Positions 25,667 through 33,498 of a stretch of DNA of 40,178 nt are shown here, one piece after another. This DNA comes from Pseudomonas kitaguniensis (GTDB taxonomy: Bacteria; Pseudomonadota; Gammaproteobacteria; Pseudomonadales; Pseudomonadaceae). Position numbers and translations under genes: made by a program. The DNA lies in contig NZ_VUAZ01000162.1 of the NCBI RefSeq assembly GCF_009296165.1, positions 1 to 40,178 on the forward strand, written 5' to 3'. The notes beneath the pieces are model-generated. The model made no database searches. It was not told the DNA's origin and saw only the letters and a list, made by a program, of their open reading frames with translations. Numbering within the stretch: position 1 is the stretch's first letter; each line of letters begins with the position of its first letter.

Positions 25667-25756
25667 TGTGGGAGGGGGCTTGCTCCCGAGGGCGGTGGTT
25701 CAGTCAATGAATGCGCTGAATGACACACTGCAATCGGGAGCAAGCCGCCTCCCACA
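25667..25756. repeat. REPIN: two inverted REP elements
   Basis: The sequence tgtgggagggggcttgctcccga (25667-25689) recurs inverted at 25734-25756 with one mismatch, separated by 44 nt. Such inverted REP pairs (REPINs) are the mobile units of P. fluorescens-group genomes, moved in trans by RAYT transposases. It lies between cysD and the Nif3-like gene and is transcribed with neither by necessity. Confidence 0.85.
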
Positions 25757-25775
25757 TTTTGCCCGGCGTTGCGGA

Positions 25776-26534
25776 TCAGATCGGGTTCGGGCAGTCGATG
25801 AACAGATGTTCCAGGGCAAAACGCCGCGCCAGATATTCACCCAGCGCCTGCACGCCATAACGCTCGGTGGCGTGATGGCCGGCGGCGATAAAGCTGATGT
25901 CGTTTTCGCGCGCGCTGTGAAAGGTTTGCTCCGACGCCTCACCGCTCAGGTACAGGTCGACACCCGCTGCAATCGCCTGGTCTATGTAGCCCTGCCCGCC
26001 GCCGGTGCACCAGCCGACGCGGCGGATCATTTCGCTGCCTTCGATCAACAGCGGCTCGCGGCCCATTACGTCTTGCACCCGGCGTGCAAAATCGCGGGGT
26101 GACACAGGCTCGGCGAGGGAGCCGACCAAACCGACGATTTTCGGGTTGCCGGGGTCCAGCGGGCCTTCTACGGTGATGTCCAGTTGGCGCGCCAACTGCA
26201 CGTTATTGCCCACGTCCGGGTGCAGGTCCAGTGGCAAGTGGTAGGCCAACAGGCTGATGTCGTGCTTGAGCAGGGTTTTCAGGCGGCGCTGTTTCATGCC
26301 GGTAATGCACGGGTTTTCGCCCTTCCAGAAATAACCGTGGTGCACCAGCACCAGGTCGGCCTGGGCTTCGACGGCGGCGTCCAGCAGAGCTTGGCTTGCG
26401 GTCACCCCGCTGACGATGCGCATCACTTGCGGGCGCCCTTCAACCTGCAGGCCATTGGGGCAATAATCGGCAATTTTTGCGCTGCCGAGGTAGCGGTCCG
26501 CTTCCTCGACGAGGGTGCTCAAAGCAACGGCCAT
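25776..26534 (-). CDS. Nif3-like dinuclear metal centre protein (YbgI family)
   Basis: This 252-aa protein belongs to the Nif3/YbgI family, toroidal hexamers with a two-metal site. It is sometimes annotated as a GTP cyclohydrolase 1 type 2 homologue, but its true function is unclear. Metal ligands are visible in LVLVHHGYFW, AYHLPLDLHPDVGNN and the C-terminal AAGHHATERYGVQALGE. The length is usual. The ATG at 26534 has AGGAG a few bases upstream. In many Pseudomonas it is divergent from algW, as here. Confidence 0.92.
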   Translation of the reverse strand: MAVALSTLVEEADRYLGSAKIADYCPNGLQVEGRPQVMRIVSGVTASQALLDAAVEAQADLVLVHHGYFWKGENPCITGMKQRRLKTLLKHDISLLAYHLPLDLHPDVGNNVQLARQLDITVEGPLDPGNPKIVGLVGSLAEPVSPRDFARRVQDVMGREPLLIEGSEMIRRVGWCTGGGQGYIDQAIAAGVDLYLSGEASEQTFHSARENDISFIAAGHHATERYGVQALGEYLARRFALEHLFIDCPNPI

Positions 26535-26577
26535 AAAAGACTCCTAAATATCCCGTTCCGAGGCGCACGCAGCCTCG

Positions 26578-26583
26578 TATAAT
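26578..26583 (+). promoter_or_regulatory. -10 element upstream of algW
   Basis: A perfect TATAAT lies 53 nt before the algW ATG in the 102-nt divergent region shared with the Nif3-like gene. No good -35 is seen. Confidence 0.45.
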
Positions 26584-26636
26584 GCGCGACATTATGGGCG
26601 CTCTCCCGCCCCCTGCAACCTGTCAGGACTTACTTG

Positions 26637-27791
26637 ATGCTCAAGGCACTGCGTTTTTTTGGATGGCCATTGTTGGCTGGCGTGCTGATCGCGACGTTGA
26701 TTATTCAGCGTTATCCCCAGTGGGTGGGCTTGCCAAGCCTGGATGTGAACCTGCAACAGGCACCGCAAACCAGCTCGGTGGTGCAAGGCCCGGTGACCTA
26801 TGCCGACGCGGTGGTGATCGCCGCCCCTGCCGTGGTCAACCTGTACACCACCAAGGTCATCAACAAACCGGCGCATCCGTTGTTTGAAGACCCACAGTTT
26901 CGCCGCTATTTTGGCGACAACGGGCCAAAGCAGCGCCGCATGGAGTCGAGCCTCGGTTCCGGTGTGATCATGAGCCCGGAGGGCTACATCCTCACCAACA
27001 ACCACGTGACCACAGGCGCCGACCAAATTGTGGTGGCCCTGCGCGACGGCCGTGAAACCCTGGCACGCGTGGTCGGCAGTGACCCGGAAACCGACCTTGC
27101 GGTACTCAAAATTGATTTAAAAAGCCTGCCGTCGATCACCATCGGCCGCTCCGAAGGGCTGCGCGTGGGCGATGTGGCGCTGGCGATCGGTAACCCGTTC
27201 GGCGTCGGCCAAACCGTGACCATGGGCATTATCAGCGCCACCGGGCGTAATCAGCTGGGGCTTAACAGCTACGAAGACTTTATCCAGACCGATGCCGCGA
27301 TCAACCCGGGTAACTCCGGCGGCGCGCTGGTGGATGCGAATGGCAACCTGACCGGGATCAACACGGCGATTTTCTCCAAATCCGGCGGTTCCCAAGGCAT
27401 CGGCTTTGCGATCCCGGTGAAGCTGGCGATGGAAGTGATGAAATCGATCATCGAGCATGGCCAGGTGATTCGTGGCTGGCTCGGGATTGAAGTGCAGCCG
27501 CTGACCAAAGAGTTGGCCGAGTCGTTTGGCCTGACCGGACGCCCCGGCATCGTAGTGGCCGGGATCTTCCGCGACGGTCCGGCGCAGAAAGCCGGCCTGC
27601 AACTGGGTGACGTGATTCTGAGCATCAACGGCGAACCGGCAGGCGATGGCCGCAAGTCGATGAACCAGGTAGCGCGGATCAAACCGACCGATAAGGTCGC
27701 GATCCAGGTGATGCGCAACGGCAAAGAGATCAAGCTGATGGCCGAAATCGGCCTGCGCCCACCACCTGCGCCGGTGAAAGAAGAGGAATAA
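26637..27791 (+). CDS. algW: Periplasmic site-1 serine protease AlgW (DegS-type)
   Basis: AlgW is the inner-membrane-anchored periplasmic protease that senses misfolded outer-membrane proteins through its PDZ domain and cuts anti-sigma factor MucA, releasing AlgU. One N-terminal membrane segment (about 8-24) is followed by a trypsin-like domain with triad His123 (NNHVTT), Asp153 (ETDLAVLK) and Ser227 (NPGNSGGAL), then a single PDZ domain from about 275. One PDZ and the anchor indicate DegS/AlgW rather than MucD. The ATG at 26637 (384 aa) has AGGA upstream; the TTG one codon earlier is not needed. The BAM component BamD is encoded in the same window. Confidence 0.93.
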   Translation: MLKALRFFGWPLLAGVLIATLIIQRYPQWVGLPSLDVNLQQAPQTSSVVQGPVTYADAVVIAAPAVVNLYTTKVINKPAHPLFEDPQFRRYFGDNGPKQRRMESSLGSGVIMSPEGYILTNNHVTTGADQIVVALRDGRETLARVVGSDPETDLAVLKIDLKSLPSITIGRSEGLRVGDVALAIGNPFGVGQTVTMGIISATGRNQLGLNSYEDFIQTDAAINPGNSGGALVDANGNLTGINTAIFSKSGGSQGIGFAIPVKLAMEVMKSIIEHGQVIRGWLGIEVQPLTKELAESFGLTGRPGIVVAGIFRDGPAQKAGLQLGDVILSINGEPAGDGRKSMNQVARIKPTDKVAIQVMRNGKEIKLMAEIGLRPPPAPVKEEE

Positions 27792-27804
27792 ACCCGCTCA
27801 ACTG

Positions 27805-27824
27805 GGTGCCCGTTCGCGGGCACC
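27805..27824 (+). terminator. Stable hairpin after algW, probable terminator
   Basis: A perfect 8-bp stem GGTGCCCG/CGGGCACC with loop TTCG lies 13 nt after the algW stop codon. The T run that follows is poor, so efficiency is uncertain. Confidence 0.5.
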
Positions 27825-27848
27825 TGTAAGCTTATATTTCAAAGAGCA

Positions 27849-27887
27849 GCGATTCTCATTGGTCATGTTATATTGTTTCAATATAGA
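27849..27887 (+). promoter_or_regulatory. Promoter of the TonB receptor with a Fur half-box and a palindrome
   Basis: TTGGTC (27859-27864), 17 nt, then TATAGA (27882-27887) form a likely promoter with a very short leader. On the minus strand AATGAGAATC overlaps the -35 and equals one half of a Fur box; the other half is poor. A perfect palindrome TATATTG-TTT-CAATATA (27869-27885) fills the spacer and suggests an additional regulator. Confidence 0.5.
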
Positions 27888-27904
27888 CATTGGAACGCTC
27901 TATC

Positions 27905-30001
27905 ATGCCGTCTCGAAGAATCGCACCCTTGGCTGGCCTGGCCTTGGGTTTACTGCTGGACCCTGCCTTTGCAGAAGAAAACACCGTAGAACTCGACACC
28001 ATCAGCGTCACCAGCGACGCCTATGAGTCCGCCACCAGCCCGGTCAAAGGCTACCGCGCGACCCGCTCCGCCAGCGCGACCAAGACCGACACGGCGCTGC
28101 GCGACATCCCGCAATCGATCAGCGTGATTCCCGCCACGGTACTCAAAGACCTCGGCAGTACCAGTGTGGAGCGCGCCCTGGAGTTTGCTGGCGGCGTATC
28201 CAAGCAAAACAACTTCGGCGGCCTCACGCTCTACGAATACAGCGTGCGCGGCTTCACCACCTCAGAGTTCTATCAGGACGGTTTCAGCGCCAACCGTGGC
28301 TACCCAAGCACACCGGACGCGGCCAATATCGAGCGCATTGAAGTGCTCAAAGGCCCCGCGGCCAGTCTGTATGGGCGTGGCGATCCGGGCGGCACGGTGA
28401 ATATCGTCACCAAGAAGCCTCAGCCGGATGCCTTTACCACCGTGCAAACCAGCGCTGGCAGTTGGGACCGCTACCGCACGGCGCTGGATGTGAACACGCC
28501 GCTGGACGCCGAGGGCCAAGTGCTGTCGCGGGTTAACCTGGCGGTGGAAGACAACCACAGCTTTCGCGATCACGTGGGCGCCAAGCGTGTGTTCGTCGCG
28601 CCGTCTTTCAGTTGGCAATTGAACCCGGATACCAGCCTGCTGGTGGAAAGCGAATTCGTGCGCCACAGCTCAACGTTCGACCGTGGCATCGTCGACGCCA
28701 GCGGTGTATCGCGCGCAACCTTCCTCGGCGAACCCAACGATGGCGACATCCGCAACCACAACAACCGCCTGCAAGCCGCCCTCGAACATCACCTTAACGA
28801 CGCCTGGAAACTCCGCCTCGCCAGCCACTATAAACAGGGCAGCCTGTGGGGCGATGCCTCGGAAAACCGCGCGCTGAATGCCGACGGCCACACCGTCAAC
28901 CGCCGCTACCGCGAACGCGCAACGGGCTGGCACGACAGCATTACCCAACTGGAATTGCGCGGCCTGTTTGACATTGGCAGTTGGCAGCATGAACTGCTGA
29001 TCGGCACCGAATACGAGGACTACCGCAAGCAGGAGCGCGTCACCGCGATTGGCGGCAGCCCCTATGCCATCGACATTTACAACCCGGCTTACGGCCAGCC
29101 CAAACCCAACGGCGCGCGCTCCGGCACCGATTTCTTCGAGCAGGTGAAAAGCCAGGCGCTGAACCTGCAAGACCAGATCGTCTTCACCGACCGCCTGCGC
29201 GGTATGCTCGGCGCGCGGTTCGAGCATTTCGAGCAAAGCACCGATGACTTCACCCGTAACAACGCCAAGAGCCGGCAAACCCACGATGCGTTGACCCAAC
29301 GCGCCGGTTTGCTCTACCAGCTCACGCCGCAGGTTGGCGTGTTCGCCAACGCGTCCACCTCATTCAAACCGAACAACGGCCTGGACGCCGCCGGCAAATC
29401 GTTCAAGCCCGAAGAAGGCGTGGGTTACGAAGTGGGTATCAAAACCGAGCTGTTCGACGACCGCCTCAGCGCCACCCTCGCCGCCTTCCATATCGAAAAG
29501 GAAAATGTGCTGGCGCTGGACCCGGCCACCGACACCAACCGCGCCATGGGCAAAGCGCGCAGCCAGGGTGTTGACCTGCAATTGAGCGGGCAACTGACCG
29601 ATGCCATACGCGTCATCGGCGCGTTTGCCTACATCGACGCCGAAGTGACCAAAGGCGACAAGGCGATTCCAGCCGGCAGCCGGATTCTCGGCGTGGCCAA
29701 GCGCAGCGGCAGTCTGTTGGGTGTGTATGAGTTCCAGGAGGGGGCGTTACGCGGCTCGGACCTCGGCGCAGCGTTCACCTATGTGGGGGATCGCTCCGGC
29801 GAAGCAGGCGGCAGCTTCGAACTGCCGGCCTACCACACCGTCGATTTACTCGCGCATTACAAGGCCACGGAAAATGTCACCGTGGGCCTGAACCTCAACA
29901 ACCTGTTCGATGAAAAGTACTACGAGCGCTCCTACAGCAATTACTGGGTCAACCCCGGAGAGCCGCGCAATTTCACCGTCAGTTTGACCCTCAACCTCTA
30001 A
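27905..30001 (+). CDS. TonB-dependent siderophore receptor
   Basis: This is an outer-membrane ferric-siderophore receptor of 698 aa. A signal peptide ends at AFA/EE. A TonB-box-like DTISVTS follows, then the plug domain with ALRDIPQSISVIPATVLKD and IERIEVLKGPAASLYGRGDPGGTVNIVTKKP. A 22-strand barrel ends in the aromatic-rich FDEKYYERSYSNYWVNPGEPRNFTVSLTLNL. There is no N-terminal STN signalling domain, so it is not of the FpvA/FecA transcriptional type. The family resembles FhuE-like receptors for hydroxamate siderophores, but the ligand cannot be told. I chose the ATG at 27905 over an upstream TTG. Regulation by iron is likely from the promoter. It converges on hemH with a 9-nt gap and no visible terminator. 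Confidence 0.9.
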   Translation: MPSRRIAPLAGLALGLLLDPAFAEENTVELDTISVTSDAYESATSPVKGYRATRSASATKTDTALRDIPQSISVIPATVLKDLGSTSVERALEFAGGVSKQNNFGGLTLYEYSVRGFTTSEFYQDGFSANRGYPSTPDAANIERIEVLKGPAASLYGRGDPGGTVNIVTKKPQPDAFTTVQTSAGSWDRYRTALDVNTPLDAEGQVLSRVNLAVEDNHSFRDHVGAKRVFVAPSFSWQLNPDTSLLVESEFVRHSSTFDRGIVDASGVSRATFLGEPNDGDIRNHNNRLQAALEHHLNDAWKLRLASHYKQGSLWGDASENRALNADGHTVNRRYRERATGWHDSITQLELRGLFDIGSWQHELLIGTEYEDYRKQERVTAIGGSPYAIDIYNPAYGQPKPNGARSGTDFFEQVKSQALNLQDQIVFTDRLRGMLGARFEHFEQSTDDFTRNNAKSRQTHDALTQRAGLLYQLTPQVGVFANASTSFKPNNGLDAAGKSFKPEEGVGYEVGIKTELFDDRLSATLAAFHIEKENVLALDPATDTNRAMGKARSQGVDLQLSGQLTDAIRVIGAFAYIDAEVTKGDKAIPAGSRILGVAKRSGSLLGVYEFQEGALRGSDLGAAFTYVGDRSGEAGGSFELPAYHTVDLLAHYKATENVTVGLNLNNLFDEKYYERSYSNYWVNPGEPRNFTVSLTLNL

Positions 30002-30010
30002 CGCTCGCGC

Positions 30011-31036
30011 CTACAGTTGCTGCGGCGCGCGCTCGCACAGGGTGTTAAGCGCCGCAGCCCATTGCGGCGCATCGTTGAGGCACGGCACCAGTACCAGCTC
30101 CTCGCCCCCGGCTTCGCGGAACTGTTCCAGCCCGCGATCGCCAATCTCTTCCAGCGTCTCGATGCAGTCGGCAACAAACGCCGGGCACATCACCAGCAGC
30201 TTTTTCACGCCTTGCCCGGCCAGCGCTTCAAGGCTGGCTTCGGTGTAGGGTTCGATCCACTTGGCGCGGCCCAAACGCGATTGGAAGGCGACTGACCATT
30301 TACCGTCCGGCAAGCCCATGCGCGCGGCAAAGTCCCGGGCGACGCTGAAGCACTGCGCGCGATAGCACGTGGCAAGTACCTCAGGCGAGGCGTTCTTGCA
30401 GCAGTCGGCGTCCTTGAAACAGTGTTGGCCGGTCGGGTCGAGCTTCTTCAAGTGGCGCTCGGGCAGGCCGTGAAAACTCAGCAGCAAGTGATCAAAATCA
30501 TCTTCTACGTACGGCTTGGCACTCGTGACCAACGCGTCGAGGTATTCCGGCTGATCGTAGAACGGTTGCAGGATCGAGAACTGCACATTGAGTTTCTTGT
30601 CACGCACCACACGCCTGGCTTCTTCAATCACGGTGGTCACGGTGCTGTCGGCAAACTGCGGGTACAGCGGCGCCAGGGTAATCTTTTGAATGCCTTGAGC
30701 GGCGAGCCGCGTGAGGGTCGTTTCAAGCGAAGGCTCGCCATAGCGCATGGCCAATTCGACCGGGCCGTGTGTCCATTGTGTGATCATCTGCTGTTGCAGG
30801 CGGCGGCTGAGCACCACCAGCGGCGAACCCTCGTCCCACCAGATCGACGCGTAGGCATGCGCCGACTGCTCGGGGCGCTTGATGCAAATCAGCGACACCA
30901 GCAAGCGGCGCACCGGCCAAGGCAGGTCGATCACGTAAGGGTCCATCAGGAACTGATTAAGGTAGCTGCGCACATCGGCCACCGAAGTGGATGCCGGTGA
31001 ACCCAGGTTGACCAGTAACAACGCGTGATCAGTCAT
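30011..31036 (-). CDS. hemH: Ferrochelatase HemH
   Basis: HemH inserts Fe2+ into protoporphyrin IX, the last step of protoheme synthesis, at the inner membrane surface. The signature LLLSFHGLPERH carries catalytic His189. The QSRLGRAKWIEPYT region and the conserved C-terminal Glu cluster (CIETLEEI) are present. The 341 aa from the ATG at 31036 match the family. The ribosome site is AGGATG. It follows the TIGR01777 gene by 14 nt, so the two form an operon. A light-regulator box lies upstream of that operon, which may be relevant because free protoporphyrin is a photosensitiser. Confidence 0.96.
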   Translation of the reverse strand: MTDHALLLVNLGSPASTSVADVRSYLNQFLMDPYVIDLPWPVRRLLVSLICIKRPEQSAHAYASIWWDEGSPLVVLSRRLQQQMITQWTHGPVELAMRYGEPSLETTLTRLAAQGIQKITLAPLYPQFADSTVTTVIEEARRVVRDKKLNVQFSILQPFYDQPEYLDALVTSAKPYVEDDFDHLLLSFHGLPERHLKKLDPTGQHCFKDADCCKNASPEVLATCYRAQCFSVARDFAARMGLPDGKWSVAFQSRLGRAKWIEPYTEASLEALAGQGVKKLLVMCPAFVADCIETLEEIGDRGLEQFREAGGEELVLVPCLNDAPQWAAALNTLCERAPQQL

Positions 31037-31050
31037 GCAACATCCTATCT

Positions 31051-31950
31051 TCAAAGGCGGCTGGATAAGTCTTCCAGGGCCGCGTGCAACTCAGTGAACT
31101 GAAAAGTGAAACCGGCGGCCTGCAGCCGTTCGGGAATTGCCTTCTGCCCGCCCAGTAACAAGCCGGACAATTCGCCCAGCCCCACCTTTAACGCAAACGC
31201 CGGCATTGGCATGAACGCGGGGCGGTGCAGCACGTGGCCGAGGGTTTTGGCGAACTCGCGGTTACGCACCGGGTGTGGCGCGCAGGCATTATAAGGACCG
31301 CGGGCATCAGCGTTGTGCAGAAGAAAATCAATCAGGGCGATTTGATCGTCGATATGCACCCAGGGCATCCACTGCCGACCGTTGCCAATCGGCCCGCCCA
31401 ACCCCAGCTTGAACGGCAGCAACAGCCGCGACAAAAAGCCGCCCTTGGCCGACAGCACCAGGCCCGTGCGCACCAGCACCACCCGCACGCCCAATGCTTC
31501 GGCGCGCAGGGCGGTTTCTTCCCAGGCAATACACAACTGGCTGGGGAAATCGTCCTGTACCGGGCCACTGTCCTCGGTCAACTCGCGCTCGCCGCCGTCG
31601 CCGTACCAACCCACCGCAGAGCCGGAAATCAGCACCGCCGGTTTTTGCGCCAGGCCCTCCACCCAGGCCAGCAGGGTTTCGGTGTGGCCGATGCGGCTGC
31701 GCCACAACAGCGCCTTGCGCTTTTTGGTCCACGGGCGGTCGGCAATCGGCGCGCCAGCCAGGTTGATCACCGCGTCCACATTACCGGTCACGTCTTGCAA
31801 GCGGCCGACACCCTGCACCTGCGCACCGCACCAACGGGCGACAGTGTCTGGTTCACGGCTCCAAACGGTCAGGCGATGCCCTTGGGCAAGCCAATGCTGG
31901 CAGAGTTGGCGGCCGATCAGGCCTGTACCGCCGGTCAGCAAAATGTGCAT
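31051..31950 (-). CDS. TIGR01777 family (YfcH/SDR39U1-type) epimerase-like protein
   Basis: This 299-aa protein is an extended SDR of the TIGR01777 family. The NAD(P)-binding GGTGLIGRQLCQHWL motif is at the N-terminus, then INLAGAPIADRPWTKKRK and a YGDGGERELTED region, with the C-terminal DUF1731 tail LLGGQKAIPERLQAAGF. The substrate is unknown. The ATG at 31950 has a strong ribosome site (GAGGAG). It is the first gene of a pair with hemH and is divergent from the renalase-like flavoprotein gene across a 237-nt region containing a PplR-like box. Confidence 0.88.
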   Translation of the reverse strand: MHILLTGGTGLIGRQLCQHWLAQGHRLTVWSREPDTVARWCGAQVQGVGRLQDVTGNVDAVINLAGAPIADRPWTKKRKALLWRSRIGHTETLLAWVEGLAQKPAVLISGSAVGWYGDGGERELTEDSGPVQDDFPSQLCIAWEETALRAEALGVRVVLVRTGLVLSAKGGFLSRLLLPFKLGLGGPIGNGRQWMPWVHIDDQIALIDFLLHNADARGPYNACAPHPVRNREFAKTLGHVLHRPAFMPMPAFALKVGLGELSGLLLGGQKAIPERLQAAGFTFQFTELHAALEDLSSRL

Positions 31951-31993
31951 GGGACGCTCCTCATGTAACGTTCGCCGCCCGTCACTGGTCTAT

Positions 31994-31999
31994 TTTATA
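31994..31999 (-). promoter_or_regulatory. Possible -10 element for TIGR01777-hemH
   Basis: On the minus strand TATAAA (in CCTATAAAATAG) lies 44 nt before the start codon. No clear -35 is at the right distance. The 237-nt gap 31951-32187 otherwise holds only the box at 32115-32138 and the divergent promoter. Confidence 0.35.
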
Positions 32000-32114
32000 G
32001 GCAGGGATGATGCGTAATCGGGCGTGGTCTTGGTTTAAGCAACAGGTGCCTGCAGCACGTTCAAGCCTGCGCTTTAACCATAGGTCACGCTGTAAGAACA
32101 GGTACGCCAAAACT

Positions 32115-32138
32115 TATACTAAAAAACAATATTGTACA
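32115..32138. promoter_or_regulatory. PplR/LitR-type operator, imperfect copy
   Basis: TATACT, 12 nt, then TGTACA (32133-32138) match T(G/A)TACA-N12-TGTACA in 11 of 12 positions. This has the same spacing as the two boxes before the photolyase operon. The right half overlaps a possible -35 (TTGTAC 32132-32137) with TAGTCT 17 nt downstream for the renalase-like gene. Confidence 0.6.
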
Positions 32139-32187
32139 GCTATTGGTGTCGGCGTAGTCTGTACCCAACGGTAAAACGAGGCCTCCC

Positions 32188-33170
32188 ATGACTGTTCCCA
32201 TCGCGATCATCGGCACCGGCATCGCCGGTCTCTCCGCCGCCCGAGCGTTACAAGACGCGGGGCATGTGGTGCAACTCTTCGATAAAAGCCGCGGCAGTGG
32301 CGGCCGCATGTCCAGCAAGCGCAGTGACGCTGGCGCGCTCGACATGGGTGCGCAGTATTTCACCGCCCGCGACCGGCGCTTCGTCAACGAAGTGCAACGC
32401 TGGCAAAGCCACGGCTGGGCCGAACAGTGGAAGCCGCAGCTGTATAACTTCAAGTCCGGCCAACTCACGCCCTCCCCCGATGAACAGATCCGCTGGGTCG
32501 GCACGCCGCGCATGAGCGCAATCACCCGCGCGCTGCTCGATGACTTGCCGGTGACATTCGGTTGCCGCATCACCGATGTGTTCCAAGGCAAACAGCACTG
32601 GAACTTGCTGGACGCCGACGGCGGCAACCATGGCCCATTCAGCCACGTCATTATTGCCACCCCGGCGCCGCAAGCCACCGCGCTGCTGGCCGCCGCGCCC
32701 AAGCTTGCGAGCGCGCCGCCGGGGTAAAAATGGACCCGACGTGGGCCATCGCACTGGCCTTCGACAAACCCCTGGAGACGCCGATGGAAGGCTGCTTTGT
32801 GCAAGACAGCCCGCTCGACTGGCTGGCGCGCAACCGCAGCAAACCCGGGCGCGATGCAGCCCTGGACACGTGGGTGTTGCACGCCACGAGTGCATGGAGC
32901 AAGGCGCATCTCGACCTGCCTAAAGAAGCGGTGATCGAGCACCTGCACGGCGCCTTCGCAGAACTGTTGCACAGCGCCATGCCGGCGCCGTCCTTCAGCC
33001 TGGCGCATCGCTGGCTCTACGCACGGCCGTCCGGCGCGCATGAGTTCGGCGTGTTGGCCGACGCCGACCTGGGCCTTTACGTGTGCGGCGACTGGTGCCT
33101 CTCCGGCCGTGTCGAAGGCGCTTGGCTGAGCGGCCAGGAAGCCGCGCGCCGCTTAATCGAGAACCTGTAA
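32188..33170 (+). pseudogene. Renalase-like FAD/NAD(P)-dependent amine oxidase, frameshifted
   Basis: Two overlapping frames make one protein of about 325 aa. The first, from ATG 32188 to the stop at 32727, has the FAD motif IAIIGTGIAGLSAARALQDAG, RGSGGRMSSKR and the family GAQYFTARD. It breaks in a GC-rich stretch near 32,700-32,715. The second resumes as GVKMDPTWAIALAFDKPL and runs to 33170, including the FAD-tail motif YVCGDWCLSGRVEGAWLSG. One missing base or two extra bases in gcgagcgcgccgccgggg would explain it. No slippery site for programmed shifting is visible. It is either recent loss or a sequencing error; both halves keep family sequence, so the event is recent. It is coupled to the next gene. 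Confidence 0.85.
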
Positions 33171-33385
33171 TGAATCAGATCAACCCAGCCAAATTGCTGC
33201 TGTCAAAGTGGACGGCAGCGCGCCCCAGCAACAAAGAGAAACATTTTTTGGTAACCGAGTTGTTTAGGGACGAAGAAGGCACCGTGCTTGAAATCGAGCT
33301 ACAGGCCATTATGACCCGGCGCGCTGAACGCCTGGCGTGGCAAACCCTGCAAAACGACGACGACTGGCGAATCGGCTGGAAATAG
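33170..33385 (+). CDS. TIGR02450 family Trp-rich small protein
   Basis: This 71-aa protein has tryptophans spread along the chain (SKWTAARP, LAWQTL, DDDWRIGWK) and the family start MNQINPAKLLLSKWTA. TIGR02450 proteins are often encoded near photolyase or cryptochrome genes; their role is unknown. The ATG shares one base with the stop of the flavoprotein gene (TAATG), so they are translationally coupled. The next promoter begins about 18 nt after its stop codon. Confidence 0.85.
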   Translation: MNQINPAKLLLSKWTAARPSNKEKHFLVTELFRDEEGTVLEIELQAIMTRRAERLAWQTLQNDDDWRIGWK

Positions 33386-33402
33386 CCCCCTCCGCAATTA
33401 CT

Positions 33403-33426
33403 TGTACAAAATATTTGACTTGTACA
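33403..33426 (+). promoter_or_regulatory. PplR/LitR-type operator 1
   Basis: TGTACA (33403-33408), 12 nt, TGTACA (33421-33426) form an exact direct repeat of the class II LitR operator as I recall it for P. putida PplR1. It brackets the -35 element, so a bound repressor would block RNA polymerase. Confidence 0.82.
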
Positions 33427-33442
33427 GCATCAAACCTATGAT
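33415..33442 (+). promoter_or_regulatory. Promoter of the DUF523-merR-photolyase operon
   Basis: TTGACT (33415-33420), a 16-nt spacer and TATGAT (33437-33442) predict transcription from about 33449. The element is embedded between operator 1 and operator 2. Confidence 0.75.
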
Positions 33443-33452
33443 GAGGTTAAGT

Positions 33453-33476
33453 TGTACAGAACTTGCAGTTTGTACA
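33453..33476 (+). promoter_or_regulatory. PplR/LitR-type operator 2
   Basis: TGTACA (33453-33458), 12 nt, TGTACA (33471-33476) form a second exact copy, lying just after the predicted start site. Spacing between the two operators is 26 nt. Flanking T before and G after the core are shared by three of four repeats, giving them one direction. Confidence 0.8.
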
Positions 33477-33498
33477 GGTATCTTGCAGAGGTTTGATC

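Noticed and set aside
23467..25710. 747-aa open frame on the plus strand opposite cysNC and cysD
   Set aside because: It spans two confirmed genes in antisense and has the composition of a shadow frame.
26842..26847. TGTACA inside algW
   Set aside because: Isolated and within coding sequence; no second half-site.
32690..32730. Programmed frameshifting in the renalase-like gene
   Set aside because: No slippery heptamer, no internal ribosome-like site and no evident downstream pseudoknot; mutation or sequence error is simpler.
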